This document shows, one piece after another, positions 38,829 through 48,629 of a stretch of DNA of 50,029 nt. Location: assembly GCF_000496735.2 (NCBI RefSeq), contig NZ_AYLO01000064.1, positions 1 through 50,029 on the forward strand, written 5' to 3'. Under the pieces are notes generated by a model. The model made no database searches, was not told the DNA's origin, and worked only from the letters and a program-made list of their open reading frames with translations. The position numbers and the translations under genes are program-made. This DNA comes from Methyloglobulus morosus KoM1 (GTDB lineage: Bacteria > Pseudomonadota > Gammaproteobacteria > Methylococcales > Methylomonadaceae). Each line of letters begins with the position of its first letter. Within the stretch, counting starts at the first letter, position 1.

Positions 38829-39524
38829 ATGCCATCAGTTTTAATTACCGGGGCCAATCGCGGCTTAGGGTTAGAGTTTTGTCGCCAATATGCCGATGCA
38901 GGTTGGAAAGTTATTGCTTGTTGTCGCAATCCAGCACAAGCTGAGGCATTAAATGCGTTGCGCCAATCTCACGACTTTGTACAGATTGAAGCATTGGATG
39001 TGGCAGATTTCGGTCAAATCGACGATTTGTCGAAAACATTGCTGGATGCCTCCATTGATGTGTTAATCAATAATGCGGGCGTTTATGATGACCAGCGCGG
39101 CAATGGTTTTGGGCAATTGGATTATCAGGCTTGGCAGCACTCTCTACTAATCAACACGTTAGCTCCTGTGAAAATGGCGGAATCTTTTTCGCCCCAAATC
39201 AAGCGTAGCGGTAAAAAATTGATCGTCAATATTAGTAGCCTGATGGGCAGCCTTGCCGATAACGGCAGTGGCGGCAGCATTTTGTATCGTTCAAGCAAGG
39301 CGGCGTTAAATGCGTCAATGAAAAGCTTATCGATTGACTTAATGAATCAAAATATCGGCGTATTAATCCTTCACCCAGGCTGGGTACAAACCGATATGGG
39401 CGGCGCAAATGCCTTGATCGACAGCAAGACCAGCGTAAGTGGTATGCGCGCCGTGATAGACGGTTTTACCCTGGCGCAATCCGGCGCTTTTATTAAATAT
39501 GACGGCACCCCCATGCCTTGGTAG
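38829..39524 (+). CDS. short-chain dehydrogenase/reductase
   Basis: A 231-residue classical SDR. The cofactor loop TGANRGLGLEF is at residues 7-17. The NNAG motif, the catalytic serine in NISSLMGS, and YRSSK (Tyr-x-x-x-Lys) are all present. It resembles the C-factor/sniffer-like subgroup of carbonyl reductases, with an intact Rossmann fold and likely NADP(H) preference. The RBS GGAGAG lies before the ATG. The DUF3455 gene follows 6 nt later and is probably co-transcribed. The substrate is unknown. Confidence 0.9.
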   Translation: MPSVLITGANRGLGLEFCRQYADAGWKVIACCRNPAQAEALNALRQSHDFVQIEALDVADFGQIDDLSKTLLDASIDVLINNAGVYDDQRGNGFGQLDYQAWQHSLLINTLAPVKMAESFSPQIKRSGKKLIVNISSLMGSLADNGSGGSILYRSSKAALNASMKSLSIDLMNQNIGVLILHPGWVQTDMGGANALIDSKTSVSGMRAVIDGFTLAQSGAFIKYDGTPMPW

Positions 39525-39530
39525 ATAAAA

Positions 39531-40049
39531 ATGTTCAATAAGTTGGTTTACTCAATTTTTTTCTTATTACAGTCTTTTTTCGTTGTCGTCAGTGCGGGCG
39601 ATGTGACGATCCCAGGCGCAATCGAAGTGCCAGGGGGAAATAGTGCGTATTTGACGGTCCATGCCAAAGGCGACCAGATTTTCCATTGCACTCTCAAAAC
39701 GGGTGAATATTCCTGGAAATGGTATGCGCCTGAAGCAAAGCTATACGATACGCAAAACCAAGCCTTGGTCGGCAGTCACGGCGCGGGTCCAAGTTGGACG
39801 CACAAAGATGGCAGCAGCGTTAAGGCGAAGGGCGTCCAGAAAATCGATGCGCCCGATAAGTCGGCTGCACCTTGGTTGTTGCTTGAAGCCATAGAACATG
39901 AGGGCGATGGCTTACTGGCCCAAACCAATTATATTCAACGCATCAATACCCAAGGCGGGGTTGCCCCATCATCCGGTTGTGATGCCAATCATCTCGGATC
40001 GGAGAAGCGTGTTCCCTATAGCGCTGATTATAACTTCTACCGCAAATAA
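39531..40049 (+). CDS. secreted DUF3455 protein
   Basis: A 172-residue protein with a signal peptide of about 22 residues (hydrophobic VYSIFFLLQSFFVVVSAG). The mature part fits the DUF3455 family: GNSAYLTVHAKGDQIFHC near the start, the central GAGPSWTHKDGSSVKAKG and the C-terminal QRINTQGGVAPSSGCD. The family is common in proteobacteria and has no assigned function. Two cysteines could pair. It ends 11 nt from the converging hda gene without a visible terminator. Confidence 0.85.
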   Translation: MFNKLVYSIFFLLQSFFVVVSAGDVTIPGAIEVPGGNSAYLTVHAKGDQIFHCTLKTGEYSWKWYAPEAKLYDTQNQALVGSHGAGPSWTHKDGSSVKAKGVQKIDAPDKSAAPWLLLEAIEHEGDGLLAQTNYIQRINTQGGVAPSSGCDANHLGSEKRVPYSADYNFYRK

Positions 40050-40060
40050 CGGTCGCTAGG

Positions 40061-40762
40061 CTATTTGCCGTCCCGTTCCAACACTTGCTTCAAAAATGGA
40101 ATAGTCAACTTGCGCTGGGCGGCCAATGACGCCTTGTCCAATTCGTCAAACATTGGCCACAAAGATGACAAATTCCTGTCGTAATGGGTCAGCAGGAATC
40201 GTGCGACTTGTGGTGTAATGTCAAAGCCCATTTGTTGCGCTTTATGGGTCAACGCGGCGATTTTGTCATTATCGTCCAGGGGCTGAATTTTTATCGACAA
40301 TCCCCAGTTGATACGGGTTTGCAGGTCAGCCAAGGTGAAGGCCAGGGCGTTGGGCGGACGGGTTGCGGATAGGACCAGCCTGTGGTTGCGGTCACGATGG
40401 TGATTAAAAAAATTAAAAAAGGCCAATTCCCAATCGGCAAGCCCCATTAATGCCTCAATATTGTCCAGGCAAACAAGCTCGAACGCTTCAAGTCCGTTCA
40501 GTAACTCGGGTTCGCTTGAAATGGAAGTTGATAAATCCAAGTAAAAGGCACGGATGCCTTGGTTGAATGCATCCTGGCAGCAAGCCTGCAATAAATGGCT
40601 TTTGCCATGACCCTTGTCGCCCCAAAGGAAAATAAGTTGTTCGCCTGCGCCTGCAACCGATTTCCTTAATTGGACGATAATTTCCTGGTTGCTGCCGGGA
40701 CAAAAATCGTCAAATGTTTGGTTGGACCTGAATTCAAATGTTACGGGTAGCTGTTCAGCCAT
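40061..40762 (-). CDS. hda: DnaA-like regulatory inactivator Hda
   Basis: A 233-residue AAA+ protein that, with the beta clamp, stimulates hydrolysis of DnaA-bound ATP and prevents re-initiation of replication. The N-terminal EQLPVTFEF fits the clamp-binding motif. The Walker A GDKGHGKS is at residues 48-55, Walker B LVCLDNIEAL around Asp100, and ATRPPNAL the sensor region. It lacks the DnaA helix-turn-helix domain. It is the last gene of the cluster arsC / wrbA / DUF2069 / hda. Its ATG follows the DUF2069 stop directly. Confidence 0.93.
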   Translation of the reverse strand: MAEQLPVTFEFRSNQTFDDFCPGSNQEIIVQLRKSVAGAGEQLIFLWGDKGHGKSHLLQACCQDAFNQGIRAFYLDLSTSISSEPELLNGLEAFELVCLDNIEALMGLADWELAFFNFFNHHRDRNHRLVLSATRPPNALAFTLADLQTRINWGLSIKIQPLDDNDKIAALTHKAQQMGFDITPQVARFLLTHYDRNLSSLWPMFDELDKASLAAQRKLTIPFLKQVLERDGK

Positions 40763-41730
<968 letters not shown>

Positions 41731-41748
41731 TTAAAGGAATCTCTGGTC

Positions 41749-41811
41749 GCGCCCTTCGATAGGCTCAGGGCGAAAGTAATCATTCTGTTCATGGGGGGGG
41801 CGAACCATGAA
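41749..41811. repeat. REP-like palindromic element between wrbA and arsC
   Basis: It has the core CGCCCTTCGATAGGCTCAGG (from 41749), followed by GCGAA and then an inverted repeat TTCATGG (41788-41794) / CCATGAA (41805-41811) around an eight-G run. The TTCGA(C/T)AGGCTCAGGGCGAA core recurs in diverged form at 49952-50010. It contains no coding sequence. It resembles the extragenic palindromes that are scattered in many proteobacteria. Confidence 0.7.
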
Positions 41812-41834
41812 TGGAATCATAAGTTCATCGATTG

Positions 41835-42182
41835 TTAAAGGATGCCAAGCACATTTTCCGGTGGACGACCAACCGCCGCCTTGCCATTGGCGACTACAAT
41901 GGGACGTTCAATCAAGATAGGATGGCTGACCATGCCGTTGATTAAGGCTTGGGTATCCAATGCACTGTTGTCCAAGCCGTTGGCCTTATATTCGGCTTCC
42001 TGTTTACGCATTAAAGCGCGGGGTTCGATACCCAGTTTTTCCAGAATATCAGCCAATTCGGCAGGGCTGGGCGGTGTCTTCAAGTATTCAATGACTTCCG
42101 GTTCAATGCCTTTGTCTTTCAGTAATTGCAGGGTTTGCCGTGATTTCGTGCAACGTGGGTTGTGGTAAATTTTTACGGACAT
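41835..42182 (-). CDS. ArsC-family arsenate reductase-like protein
   Basis: A 115-residue thioredoxin-fold protein. It starts MSVKIYHNPRCTKSRQ, with Cys11 in the HNPRCTKS active-site loop. The middle HPILIERPIVV supplies the arginine triad region. Members of this family reduce arsenate using glutathione. The chromosomal paralogue next to wrbA/hda in gammaproteobacteria (YfgD-like) is often of unproven activity, and no ars operon is present here. The frame extends to 42212, but the ATG at 42182 has the better RBS spacing. Confidence 0.9.
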   Translation of the reverse strand: MSVKIYHNPRCTKSRQTLQLLKDKGIEPEVIEYLKTPPSPAELADILEKLGIEPRALMRKQEAEYKANGLDNSALDTQALINGMVSHPILIERPIVVANGKAAVGRPPENVLGIL

Positions 42183-42268
42183 AGTGATCCACCTGTTCAA
42201 AACGAATATCAATCAATCTTCAATATGAGCGATTATAATAGCATTCTCACCTATCCTGGATTTTTATT

Positions 42269-43153
42269 GTGGCAATAACTATCACCAAAGAACGGCTATT
42301 AGACCGTGCCAAGCAATACGGCTTATTGGCACGGCTGGATCGGCCTATCGGCATCCTTATCCTGCTTTGGCCTGCGCTTTGGGCCTTATGGATAGCTAGC
42401 GGGGGCAAGCCTGACCCATTGGTGTTGACCGTGTTCTGCCTGGGCGTGGTGTTGATGCGGTCGGCGGGTTGCGTCATCAACGACTATGCCGACCGCGAAT
42501 TTGACCCGCACGTGGAACGCACCAAACTAAGGCCAATCGCATCCGGCAAAGTCCAGGCTAAAGAAGCGTTGGTCGTTTTCGTCACGCTATGCCTGTGTGC
42601 ATTCGGACTGGTTTTATTGTTGAATACGTACACTATTTTATTGTCCTTCGGAGGGGCGTTTTTAGCGGCCAGTTATCCTTTTATGAAGCGGTATACGCAG
42701 TTGCCGCAAGCCTATCTGGGCATAGCCTTTGGTTGGGCGGTGCCGATGGCGTTTGCAGCCCAACAAAACCAACTTCCTGCCGTAGCCTGGGTCATGTATT
42801 TGGCGGTGGTGTTATGGGCATTGGTGTACGATACCATGTACGCGATGGTCGATAAGGATGACGATTTGAAGATCGGCGTTAAATCTACTGCCATCCTGTT
42901 TGGTGATTTCGACCGCCACATCATGGCGGCATTGCAGTTGGTGATTATCGGCTTATTGATGACAGTTGGATTGATGCAGCAATTAAGCTGGCCTTATTAT
43001 CTGGGCTTAACGGTAGCGACCGGATTGTCCGTTTATCAGCAGGGTTTGATTTTCCGTCGGGACAAGAAACGATGTTTCCAGGCGTTCTTAAATAATAACT
43101 GGTTTGGTTTGGCGGTGTTTGCGGGGATTTTTTTGGAATATGGCATTAAATAA
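42269..43153 (+). CDS. ubiA: 4-hydroxybenzoate polyprenyltransferase
   Basis: A 294-residue inner-membrane enzyme that attaches the polyprenyl tail to 4-hydroxybenzoate in ubiquinone biosynthesis. The first aspartate-rich motif [12 protein letters not shown] and the second DKDDDLKIG (preceded by YDTMYAMV) bind the magnesium diphosphate. Eight or nine hydrophobic segments are visible. It starts with GTG ([12 protein letters not shown]). The usual ubiC partner is not next to it. The 3' end overlaps the converging hydrolase gene by 8 nt. Confidence 0.95.
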   Translation: MAITITKERLLDRAKQYGLLARLDRPIGILILLWPALWALWIASGGKPDPLVLTVFCLGVVLMRSAGCVINDYADREFDPHVERTKLRPIASGKVQAKEALVVFVTLCLCAFGLVLLLNTYTILLSFGGAFLAASYPFMKRYTQLPQAYLGIAFGWAVPMAFAAQQNQLPAVAWVMYLAVVLWALVYDTMYAMVDKDDDLKIGVKSTAILFGDFDRHIMAALQLVIIGLLMTVGLMQQLSWPYYLGLTVATGLSVYQQGLIFRRDKKRCFQAFLNNNWFGLAVFAGIFLEYGIK

Positions 43154-43640
43154 CGGATAAAAAACGATCAAACTCATTCCGCAACAAAGGTATTTGGCTC
43201 ATCAAACGGTGGCCGTCATCGAGCATTAACAGGCGACAACGGTACTGCTGGCAGAATCTCCAGGCGTTTTCAGGGGGTACGATGTCATCCTGCCAGCCGT
43301 GGAATACCCAGGTCTGTCCTAACGGCTTGAATTCATGTCGCAGATAATCCGGTAAGTAGAAAGCAGGCGCTAATAAGAAAAGCCCCGATACAGGAAGGGT
43401 TTCCGCAGCAACGGTTGCTACATAAGCGCCCATGCTGGAGCCGATCAGAACGATTTTGGAATAGTTCGAGAAATCCATCGCCAGCAGTTGCTTAACCCGT
43501 TCATCTGGATTTATTTCATCCCGATAATCAGGGCTTTCCATCTTGTAACCATGACGTTTGGCAACGTCGGCAAAAGCCAGCGTTTTTTCTCCCCAAGGAG
43601 TGCTATCTTTGCCGTGGTTGTAAATGACCAGTTTGTTCAT
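43146..43640 (-). CDS. YqiA-like alpha/beta hydrolase
   Basis: A 164-residue small esterase-like protein. The nucleophile elbow GSSMG contains the serine at residue 69. The acid is likely in [12 protein letters not shown], and the histidine in DDGHRLM near the C-terminus completes a triad. The size and the [11 protein letters not shown] start fit the YqiA/YcfP group. Its 3' end overlaps that of ubiA by 8 nt on the opposite strand. The zinc metallopeptidase gene 38 nt upstream is likely in the same transcript. Confidence 0.85.
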   Translation of the reverse strand: MNKLVIYNHGKDSTPWGEKTLAFADVAKRHGYKMESPDYRDEINPDERVKQLLAMDFSNYSKIVLIGSSMGAYVATVAAETLPVSGLFLLAPAFYLPDYLRHEFKPLGQTWVFHGWQDDIVPPENAWRFCQQYRCRLLMLDDGHRLMSQIPLLRNEFDRFLSVI

Positions 43641-43678
43641 GATTTTTGGTGATTCTGTTTGTCTGTTAAAGACAGCAA

Positions 43679-44554
43679 TTATAAGTTATTCGCCTTAAAC
43701 GTATCACATTGGCCCAAATCCCCCGTTTGCGCACCAACGGTAAACCAGCGCATCCGTTGTGCCGATGAGCCGTGGGTAAAGGACTCCGGCACCACATAAC
43801 CCTGCGATTGTTTCTGCAAACGGTCATCGCCAACGCCACTGGCAGCACCCAACGCTTCTTCAAGGTCGCCGGGTTCCAGGATCTTGCGGAATTGATTGGC
43901 CTTATTTGCCCAAACACCTGCAAAGCAGTCAGCCTGCAATTCCATCCGCACTTGTAATTGCTTGCCTCGAGTTTCACCGGCGCGTTGCTGGGCGGTTTGC
44001 ACTTGGCTGGCTATGCCCAGTAGGTTTTGGACGTGATGTCCAACTTCATGGGCGACCACGTACGCTTGGGCGAAATCGCCCGGCGCATCGTACTGTGAGG
44101 AAAGGTCATTGAAAAAACTCATGTCGAGATAAAGCTTACGGTCGCCAGGACAATAGAACGGCCCCATCGCCGATTGTGCGTAGCCACAGGCAGATTCTAC
44201 CTGGCCGCTGAAAAGCACCAGTTTCGGGTCTTCGTAATGGCGGCCTAGTTGTTGGAATATAGCTCCCCATGTGTCTTCGGTGTCCGCCAAAACCACTGAC
44301 ATGAATTTCTTTGTCCGTTCATCCTCAGGGCTGGATTGAATGGCCCCTCCGGTTTGCGACGGCGCTAAACTGGACAATTGGCCTATGGTATTTATTACGA
44401 CCCTGGGGTCAACGCCTAACAAAAGGGCGACCACGGCAGCCGCAACCATTCCTAAGCCGCCGCCCGGAAATCCAGTGCTACCCAGGCCTCTGCCTAACCC
44501 CGAACTACGGCGGTCTTCGATATTCTCACTTTCCCGTCCATCGTCCTGGCGCAT
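43679..44554 (-). CDS. ypfJ: neutral zinc metallopeptidase (YpfJ family)
   Basis: A 291-residue membrane-anchored protease-like protein. A short cytoplasmic, Gly/Arg-rich tail is followed by a TM segment (about 34-50). The conserved GACGYA-like SACGYAQSAMGPFYCPGD segment comes next, and the zinc motif HEVGHH at 169-174, with Glu170 catalytic. The C-terminal ELQADCFAGVWA supplies the third ligand. The RBS GAGGT lies 7 nt before the ATG. The length is close to E. coli YpfJ (287). Confidence 0.92.
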   Translation of the reverse strand: MRQDDGRESENIEDRRSSGLGRGLGSTGFPGGGLGMVAAAVVALLLGVDPRVVINTIGQLSSLAPSQTGGAIQSSPEDERTKKFMSVVLADTEDTWGAIFQQLGRHYEDPKLVLFSGQVESACGYAQSAMGPFYCPGDRKLYLDMSFFNDLSSQYDAPGDFAQAYVVAHEVGHHVQNLLGIASQVQTAQQRAGETRGKQLQVRMELQADCFAGVWANKANQFRKILEPGDLEEALGAASGVGDDRLQKQSQGYVVPESFTHGSSAQRMRWFTVGAQTGDLGQCDTFKANNL

Positions 44555-44732
44555 AAAATTACCTCGTGGTATTTATTTGGGGTTGACCAAAGTGACTTGA
44601 TAAAAGTATTTTTTGGTTAAGAAAAATAAATCTTGCTGTTTTAGTATGCAATGAATTGGCTTAAGAAAGCACGGGTAAGCCTCCAGATAAGTTCGGGGTG
44701 GGAGGAGCGCTTTGATTCCGTTCCTCAGTATC

Positions 44733-45536
44733 CTATAGACAAATTTTAAGCGCCTCTTTCGCTTCATCCCAGTACGCATCAAGCTCCGAGAGTTGACAGT
44801 CCCTTAAGTCGCGACCTGTAGATTCGACTCGCTGTTCTATGTATTGAAAACGACGGGAGAATTTTTTGGTGCTGTGCTTGAGTGCTAATTCAGGGTTAAT
44901 TTTTAAGTGACGCGCCAAATTAACTGTCACCAATAACAGGTCGCCGATTTCTTCCTCGATGTGGGCTTGGTTGCCTGAAGCCCAGGCTTCTTTGACTTCA
45001 TCCAGTTCTTCTTGCACCTTATCGAAAACGGGCTCGATAGTCGCCCAGTCAAAGCCAAAGTTGGCGGCACGATTTTGGATTTTCTCGCATTCGAGTAGGG
45101 CAGGGAGGCTACCCGCAACGCCGTCCAATACGCTAAGTTGAACGGAAGCCTTGTTTTTTTCTTGGCGTTCGTCCGCTTTGGCCTGTTCCCAGGCTTGATG
45201 GCGTTCTTCATCGCTTGCATAAACGGCATCTGCAAATACGTGGGGGTGTCGCCGAATCAATTTGTCACAAATGGTTTCCGAGACTTCTTCAAAAGTGAAG
45301 TGGTTACGTTCGGCAGCAATTTGTGCATGGAAGGCGACTTGCAGCAATAAATCCCCTAGCTCGGCGCGTAAATCATCCATGTCATTGCGCTCAATGGCAT
45401 CGACAACTTCATACGCCTCTTCGATAACGTAAGGGATTAAGCTGCGAAAATCCTGTTTGATATCCCAAGCGCAACCATCTTCCGGTTGGCGCAATCGCGC
45501 CATGATATCTAAGAGTTGTTGGGTATTTTTTAGCAT
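44733..45536 (-). CDS. mazG: nucleoside triphosphate pyrophosphohydrolase MazG
   Basis: A 267-residue enzyme that hydrolyses (d)NTPs to monophosphates and influences ppGpp and nucleotide pools. Two MazG domains are seen. The first carries EEAYEVVDAIE and ELGDLLLQVAFHAQ (about 36-75), and the second EVKEAW with EEIGDLLLVTVNLARH (about 165-205), giving the metal-binding ExxE..ExxD pattern twice. It lies 15 nt after the pfkB-family gene and is the last gene of gcvH-dgkA-pfkB-mazG. Length is close to E. coli (263). Confidence 0.95.
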   Translation of the reverse strand: MLKNTQQLLDIMARLRQPEDGCAWDIKQDFRSLIPYVIEEAYEVVDAIERNDMDDLRAELGDLLLQVAFHAQIAAERNHFTFEEVSETICDKLIRRHPHVFADAVYASDEERHQAWEQAKADERQEKNKASVQLSVLDGVAGSLPALLECEKIQNRAANFGFDWATIEPVFDKVQEELDEVKEAWASGNQAHIEEEIGDLLLVTVNLARHLKINPELALKHSTKKFSRRFQYIEQRVESTGRDLRDCQLSELDAYWDEAKEALKICL

Positions 45537-45551
45537 TCGGTGCCAAGGTTA

Positions 45552-46484
45552 TCAAAAGGATGTGCCAAAATTTTCAAAATACCGTTGCTGGAAATCTTCC
45601 ATAGAGAACGAATGGTTCTGGGTGCCATTATGTTCTATTTTTATGGCGCCCATCAATGAGGCAATGCGGCCTGTTGTTTCCCAAGGCAATCCGTTCATCA
45701 GGCCATATAAAAGCCCGGCACGATAAGCATCACCACAGCCGGTAGGGTCTACAATGCTTTTCGGTTTGGCGGCGCGAACATAGATGCACTCACCATCGGC
45801 ATAGATTTTGGAGCCTTGGGCGCCCAATGTAATGATTAAGGCATCTACTTTTTTTGCGATTTCCTCAAGGGACAAGCCGGTACGTTCCTGCATCAGTTCG
45901 GATTCATAGTCATTTAAGGTTAACCAAGTCGCTTGCTCTATAAACTGCAATAGCTCGTCGCCGTTAAACATCGGCATGCCCTGGCCGGGATCAAAAATAA
46001 AAGGAATGTCGAGTTCCTTAAATTGTTTGGCGTGCAATAGCATGCCGTCCTTACCGTCTGGTGAGACGATTCCAATCCTGATGCCCCCATCAGTGGGGAT
46101 TGAGTTGAGATGCGAATAATTCATTGCCCCAGGATGAAAAGCGGTAATCTGGTTACCGGCTTCATCCGTCGTTATATAAGCTTGCCCGGTGTAACTGTTG
46201 TCCTGAACTTTGATATATTCGCTAGATAAGCCGTTTTGCCCAAGCCATTGGGCATAAGGTTCAAAGTCGTGCCCAACTGTCGCCATGATCAATGCTTTCT
46301 CGCCCAGTAACTTCAGGTTAAAGGCGATATTGCCAGCACAGCCGCCATATTCGCGGCGCATGACCGGGACGAGGAAAGAAACGTTCAGGATGTGTACTTT
46401 TTCAGGCAGGATGTGATTTTCGAATTTGTCATGGAACACCATAATGGTGTCATACGCCATAGAACCACAGATTAACGCACTCAT
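45552..46484 (-). CDS. PfkB-family carbohydrate/nucleoside kinase
   Basis: A 310-residue ribokinase-fold enzyme. The start MSALICGSMAYDTIM follows the family. The first PfkB signature region appears as YGGCAGNIAFNLKLLG. The second, DPTGCGDAYRAGLLYG, carries the catalytic Asp252. It resembles the group annotated as adenosine kinase in proteobacteria, but substrate identity is uncertain. The ATG overlaps the dgkA stop (ATGA), so it is translationally coupled. Confidence 0.88.
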   Translation of the reverse strand: MSALICGSMAYDTIMVFHDKFENHILPEKVHILNVSFLVPVMRREYGGCAGNIAFNLKLLGEKALIMATVGHDFEPYAQWLGQNGLSSEYIKVQDNSYTGQAYITTDEAGNQITAFHPGAMNYSHLNSIPTDGGIRIGIVSPDGKDGMLLHAKQFKELDIPFIFDPGQGMPMFNGDELLQFIEQATWLTLNDYESELMQERTGLSLEEIAKKVDALIITLGAQGSKIYADGECIYVRAAKPKSIVDPTGCGDAYRAGLLYGLMNGLPWETTGRIASLMGAIKIEHNGTQNHSFSMEDFQQRYFENFGTSF

Positions 46485-46855
46485 TGTATCCCCCGTAAAA
46501 ATAAGATAGAACCCCAGGTTATTCCCGCCCACACCAGCGACAGCATGACGGCTGCAGAACCGATGTCTTTGGCTCGTCCCGACAGTTCATGATGTTCAAA
46601 GCCCACTCGGTCAACGACAGCCTCAACCGCTGAATTGAGCAGTTCGACCAATAGTACCAGCACCATGCTGCCGACTAGCAGAAGTTTTTCTATGATGGAC
46701 TCGCCGAACCATAAGCCCAAAGGCGTGGTCACCAAAAACAGTAAGACTTCCTGCCTGAAGGCTTCTTCATGTTGCCAGGTTGCCTTGAAGCCGTAATAAG
46801 AAAATACACAGGCATTGAGGATACGTTTGATGCCTTTTACATTTTGGTTAGCCAT
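46481..46855 (-). CDS. dgkA: diacylglycerol kinase
   Basis: A 124-residue trimeric inner-membrane kinase that recycles diacylglycerol to phosphatidic acid. The catalytic and magnesium-binding motif ELLNSAVEAVVDRVG is present, with EEAFRQE near the N-terminus and three membrane segments (about 35-50, 55-75, 98-118). The length is near E. coli (122). Its stop overlaps the next ATG. gcvH lies 39 nt upstream. Confidence 0.96.
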   Translation of the reverse strand: MANQNVKGIKRILNACVFSYYGFKATWQHEEAFRQEVLLFLVTTPLGLWFGESIIEKLLLVGSMVLVLLVELLNSAVEAVVDRVGFEHHELSGRAKDIGSAAVMLSLVWAGITWGSILFLRGIQ

Positions 46856-46894
46856 TCGTCGTTACAATCATATTTTGTTAGGGGATGGGCATGC

Positions 46895-47278
46895 TCAGTC
46901 ATTAATCAGGTTCTGGTATTCTGCGCCGCTCATGAGTTGGTCCAGATCCGTTAAGTCATCTGCTTTGATACAAAAAAGCCAAGCGCCATAAGCATCGTCA
47001 TTGACCAATTCAGGCTCGTCGATAACGGCTGTATTGACAGCCAAAACCTCACCTGAAACGGGGCTGAACAAGTCCGATGCGGTCTTGACGGATTCTACGA
47101 CGGCGCATTGTTCTTGTGCTGCCAGCTTTCGTCCCAATTCAGGCAGCTCGATGAAAACCAAGTCGCCTAATTCCTGCTGTGCAAAGTCGGTGATACCCAC
47201 CCGGACGGTATTGTCATTTTCGAGTCGCGCCCATTCATGCGAAGGTGCGTATTTTAAGTCAGTCGGCAAATTCGTCAT
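46895..47278 (-). CDS. gcvH: glycine cleavage system H protein
   Basis: A 127-residue lipoyl carrier that shuttles the aminomethyl group between the P, T and L proteins. [17 protein letters not shown] contains the lipoyl lysine Lys65. The start [20 protein letters not shown] and the length match the family (E. coli 129). No gcvT or gcvP is in the window, so this is a separate copy or the system is split. It heads the operon with dgkA. Confidence 0.95.
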   Translation of the reverse strand: MTNLPTDLKYAPSHEWARLENDNTVRVGITDFAQQELGDLVFIELPELGRKLAAQEQCAVVESVKTASDLFSPVSGEVLAVNTAVIDEPELVNDDAYGAWLFCIKADDLTDLDQLMSGAEYQNLIND

Positions 47279-47421
47279 TTAAGTTTCCAACGGTTTGGGT
47301 TATGTTCTCTTCTCTTCTTGAGCTTTAGGTTAAAGCCCAGCTATCAGGGCAATAATTATTCTTTAAGCCCGTGGCTAGGCATTATACTTTAAGCGTCTTT
47401 TATTAACGACCTGTCTGTGAC

Positions 47422-48456
47422 ATGCATTTTCCTTACGGCAACAAAATTTCGCTGAAACCGATCCTGATTTTACTGGCGTGCTGTTTTTTTGCAGGTGCGA
47501 ATGCGGGTGACGATGATGCCGTCGGTCAGGAAGCACAGGATAAGCATATAGGCATAGGCGGCCAGCCAATTGTGGTAATCGATAGCGTAGCACAAACAAA
47601 ATCAGGTCTAAAGACTTTGCGGGTGAAAACTATCCAACACCAGGCAGAATTCGAGGCGATGGGTAAAGTCATCAGCATCCAGCCATTACTGGCACTAAAG
47701 GAGCGCTACCTGGTTGCCCAAGCCGAACTCAACGGTGCCAAATCTCGGTTGAAACAGTCAGGGCAAAGCCTTAAACGTCAGCAGGATTTATTTAGGCATG
47801 GTGTATCGGCCAAACGGTCTTTACAGGAACATGAGGCGTTGGGCTCAGCGGATCAAGCCTTGCTGGATGCCAGCTATGCACGGCATTTGGCGATAGCCAA
47901 TGAAGCCCGGCTCTTGTGGGGTGAAACGCTGGCCCAATGGGTGTTGTCCGATAAGGCCGTTCAAGTGAATGATTTTTTATCGGGAGGGCGGCGGCTCTTG
48001 CAAATTACTTTGCCTGCCAATAAACAATTGACGAGCGAAATTGATACTATAGTAATAGAGCCATCCGGTCAGCGTAGCAAGGCCCGTTCTGCAACATTGA
48101 TTTCCAGGTCTAGCCAAGCCGACAACACCCTACAAGGTCAAAGCTATTTTTTTCAGGCTAACGGTGATGACCTGAGTATCGGCATGAAAGTAACGGCCTG
48201 GATACCCGAACCAGGATTGGGGGAGAGCGGGGTTATCGTCCCGGAATCGGCATTGGTCTGGTACATGGATCAGGTTTATGTTTACATTAAGGTTGCCAAA
48301 GATAGGTTCGCCCGACGTGCCATCAAGAATATCGAGTCAGTTCCTGACGGCTATTTTGTAAAAGATGATATAAGGGCAAACGAGGAAATCGTAACAACAG
48401 GAGGGCAAATGTTACTGTCTGAGGAGTTACGGGGACGGATACCGGATGAAGATTGA
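47422..48456 (+). CDS. periplasmic membrane-fusion-type adaptor protein (orphan)
   Basis: A 344-residue exported protein with a signal peptide (hydrophobic ILILLACCFFAGANAG, about 14-29). A coiled coil around 95-140 (RYLVAQAELNGAKSRLKQSGQ) and the C-terminal GVIVPESALVWYMDQVYVYI and NEEIVTTGGQMLLSEELR segments fit the HlyD/RND membrane-fusion architecture. No inner-membrane pump or outer-membrane factor is adjacent, unlike typical efflux or CusB-type operons. A TATACT -10-like site lies at 47383-47388, with no good -35 found. Confidence 0.8.
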   Translation: MHFPYGNKISLKPILILLACCFFAGANAGDDDAVGQEAQDKHIGIGGQPIVVIDSVAQTKSGLKTLRVKTIQHQAEFEAMGKVISIQPLLALKERYLVAQAELNGAKSRLKQSGQSLKRQQDLFRHGVSAKRSLQEHEALGSADQALLDASYARHLAIANEARLLWGETLAQWVLSDKAVQVNDFLSGGRRLLQITLPANKQLTSEIDTIVIEPSGQRSKARSATLISRSSQADNTLQGQSYFFQANGDDLSIGMKVTAWIPEPGLGESGVIVPESALVWYMDQVYVYIKVAKDRFARRAIKNIESVPDGYFVKDDIRANEEIVTTGGQMLLSEELRGRIPDED

Positions 48457-48629
48457 ATATTCAGCCTTTAAAAAAATTGAGCACCGACAATAAGGATTTT
48501 GAGGCATAATCGTCCATTTTTACGGGATATGCGTGAGTTGAAATTGATCCCCATTAGGTAATGATAAGCTGCGTCCGTTTGAATCCATCCAAATCCGAAT
48601 GATCTGTGTCCCGTAACGAGTAGAAATTA

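Noticed and set aside
48457-48629. A preQ1-type riboswitch before queD
   Set aside because: No recognisable aptamer sequence or pseudoknot was seen. The region shows only a poorly spaced promoter-like CATAAT.
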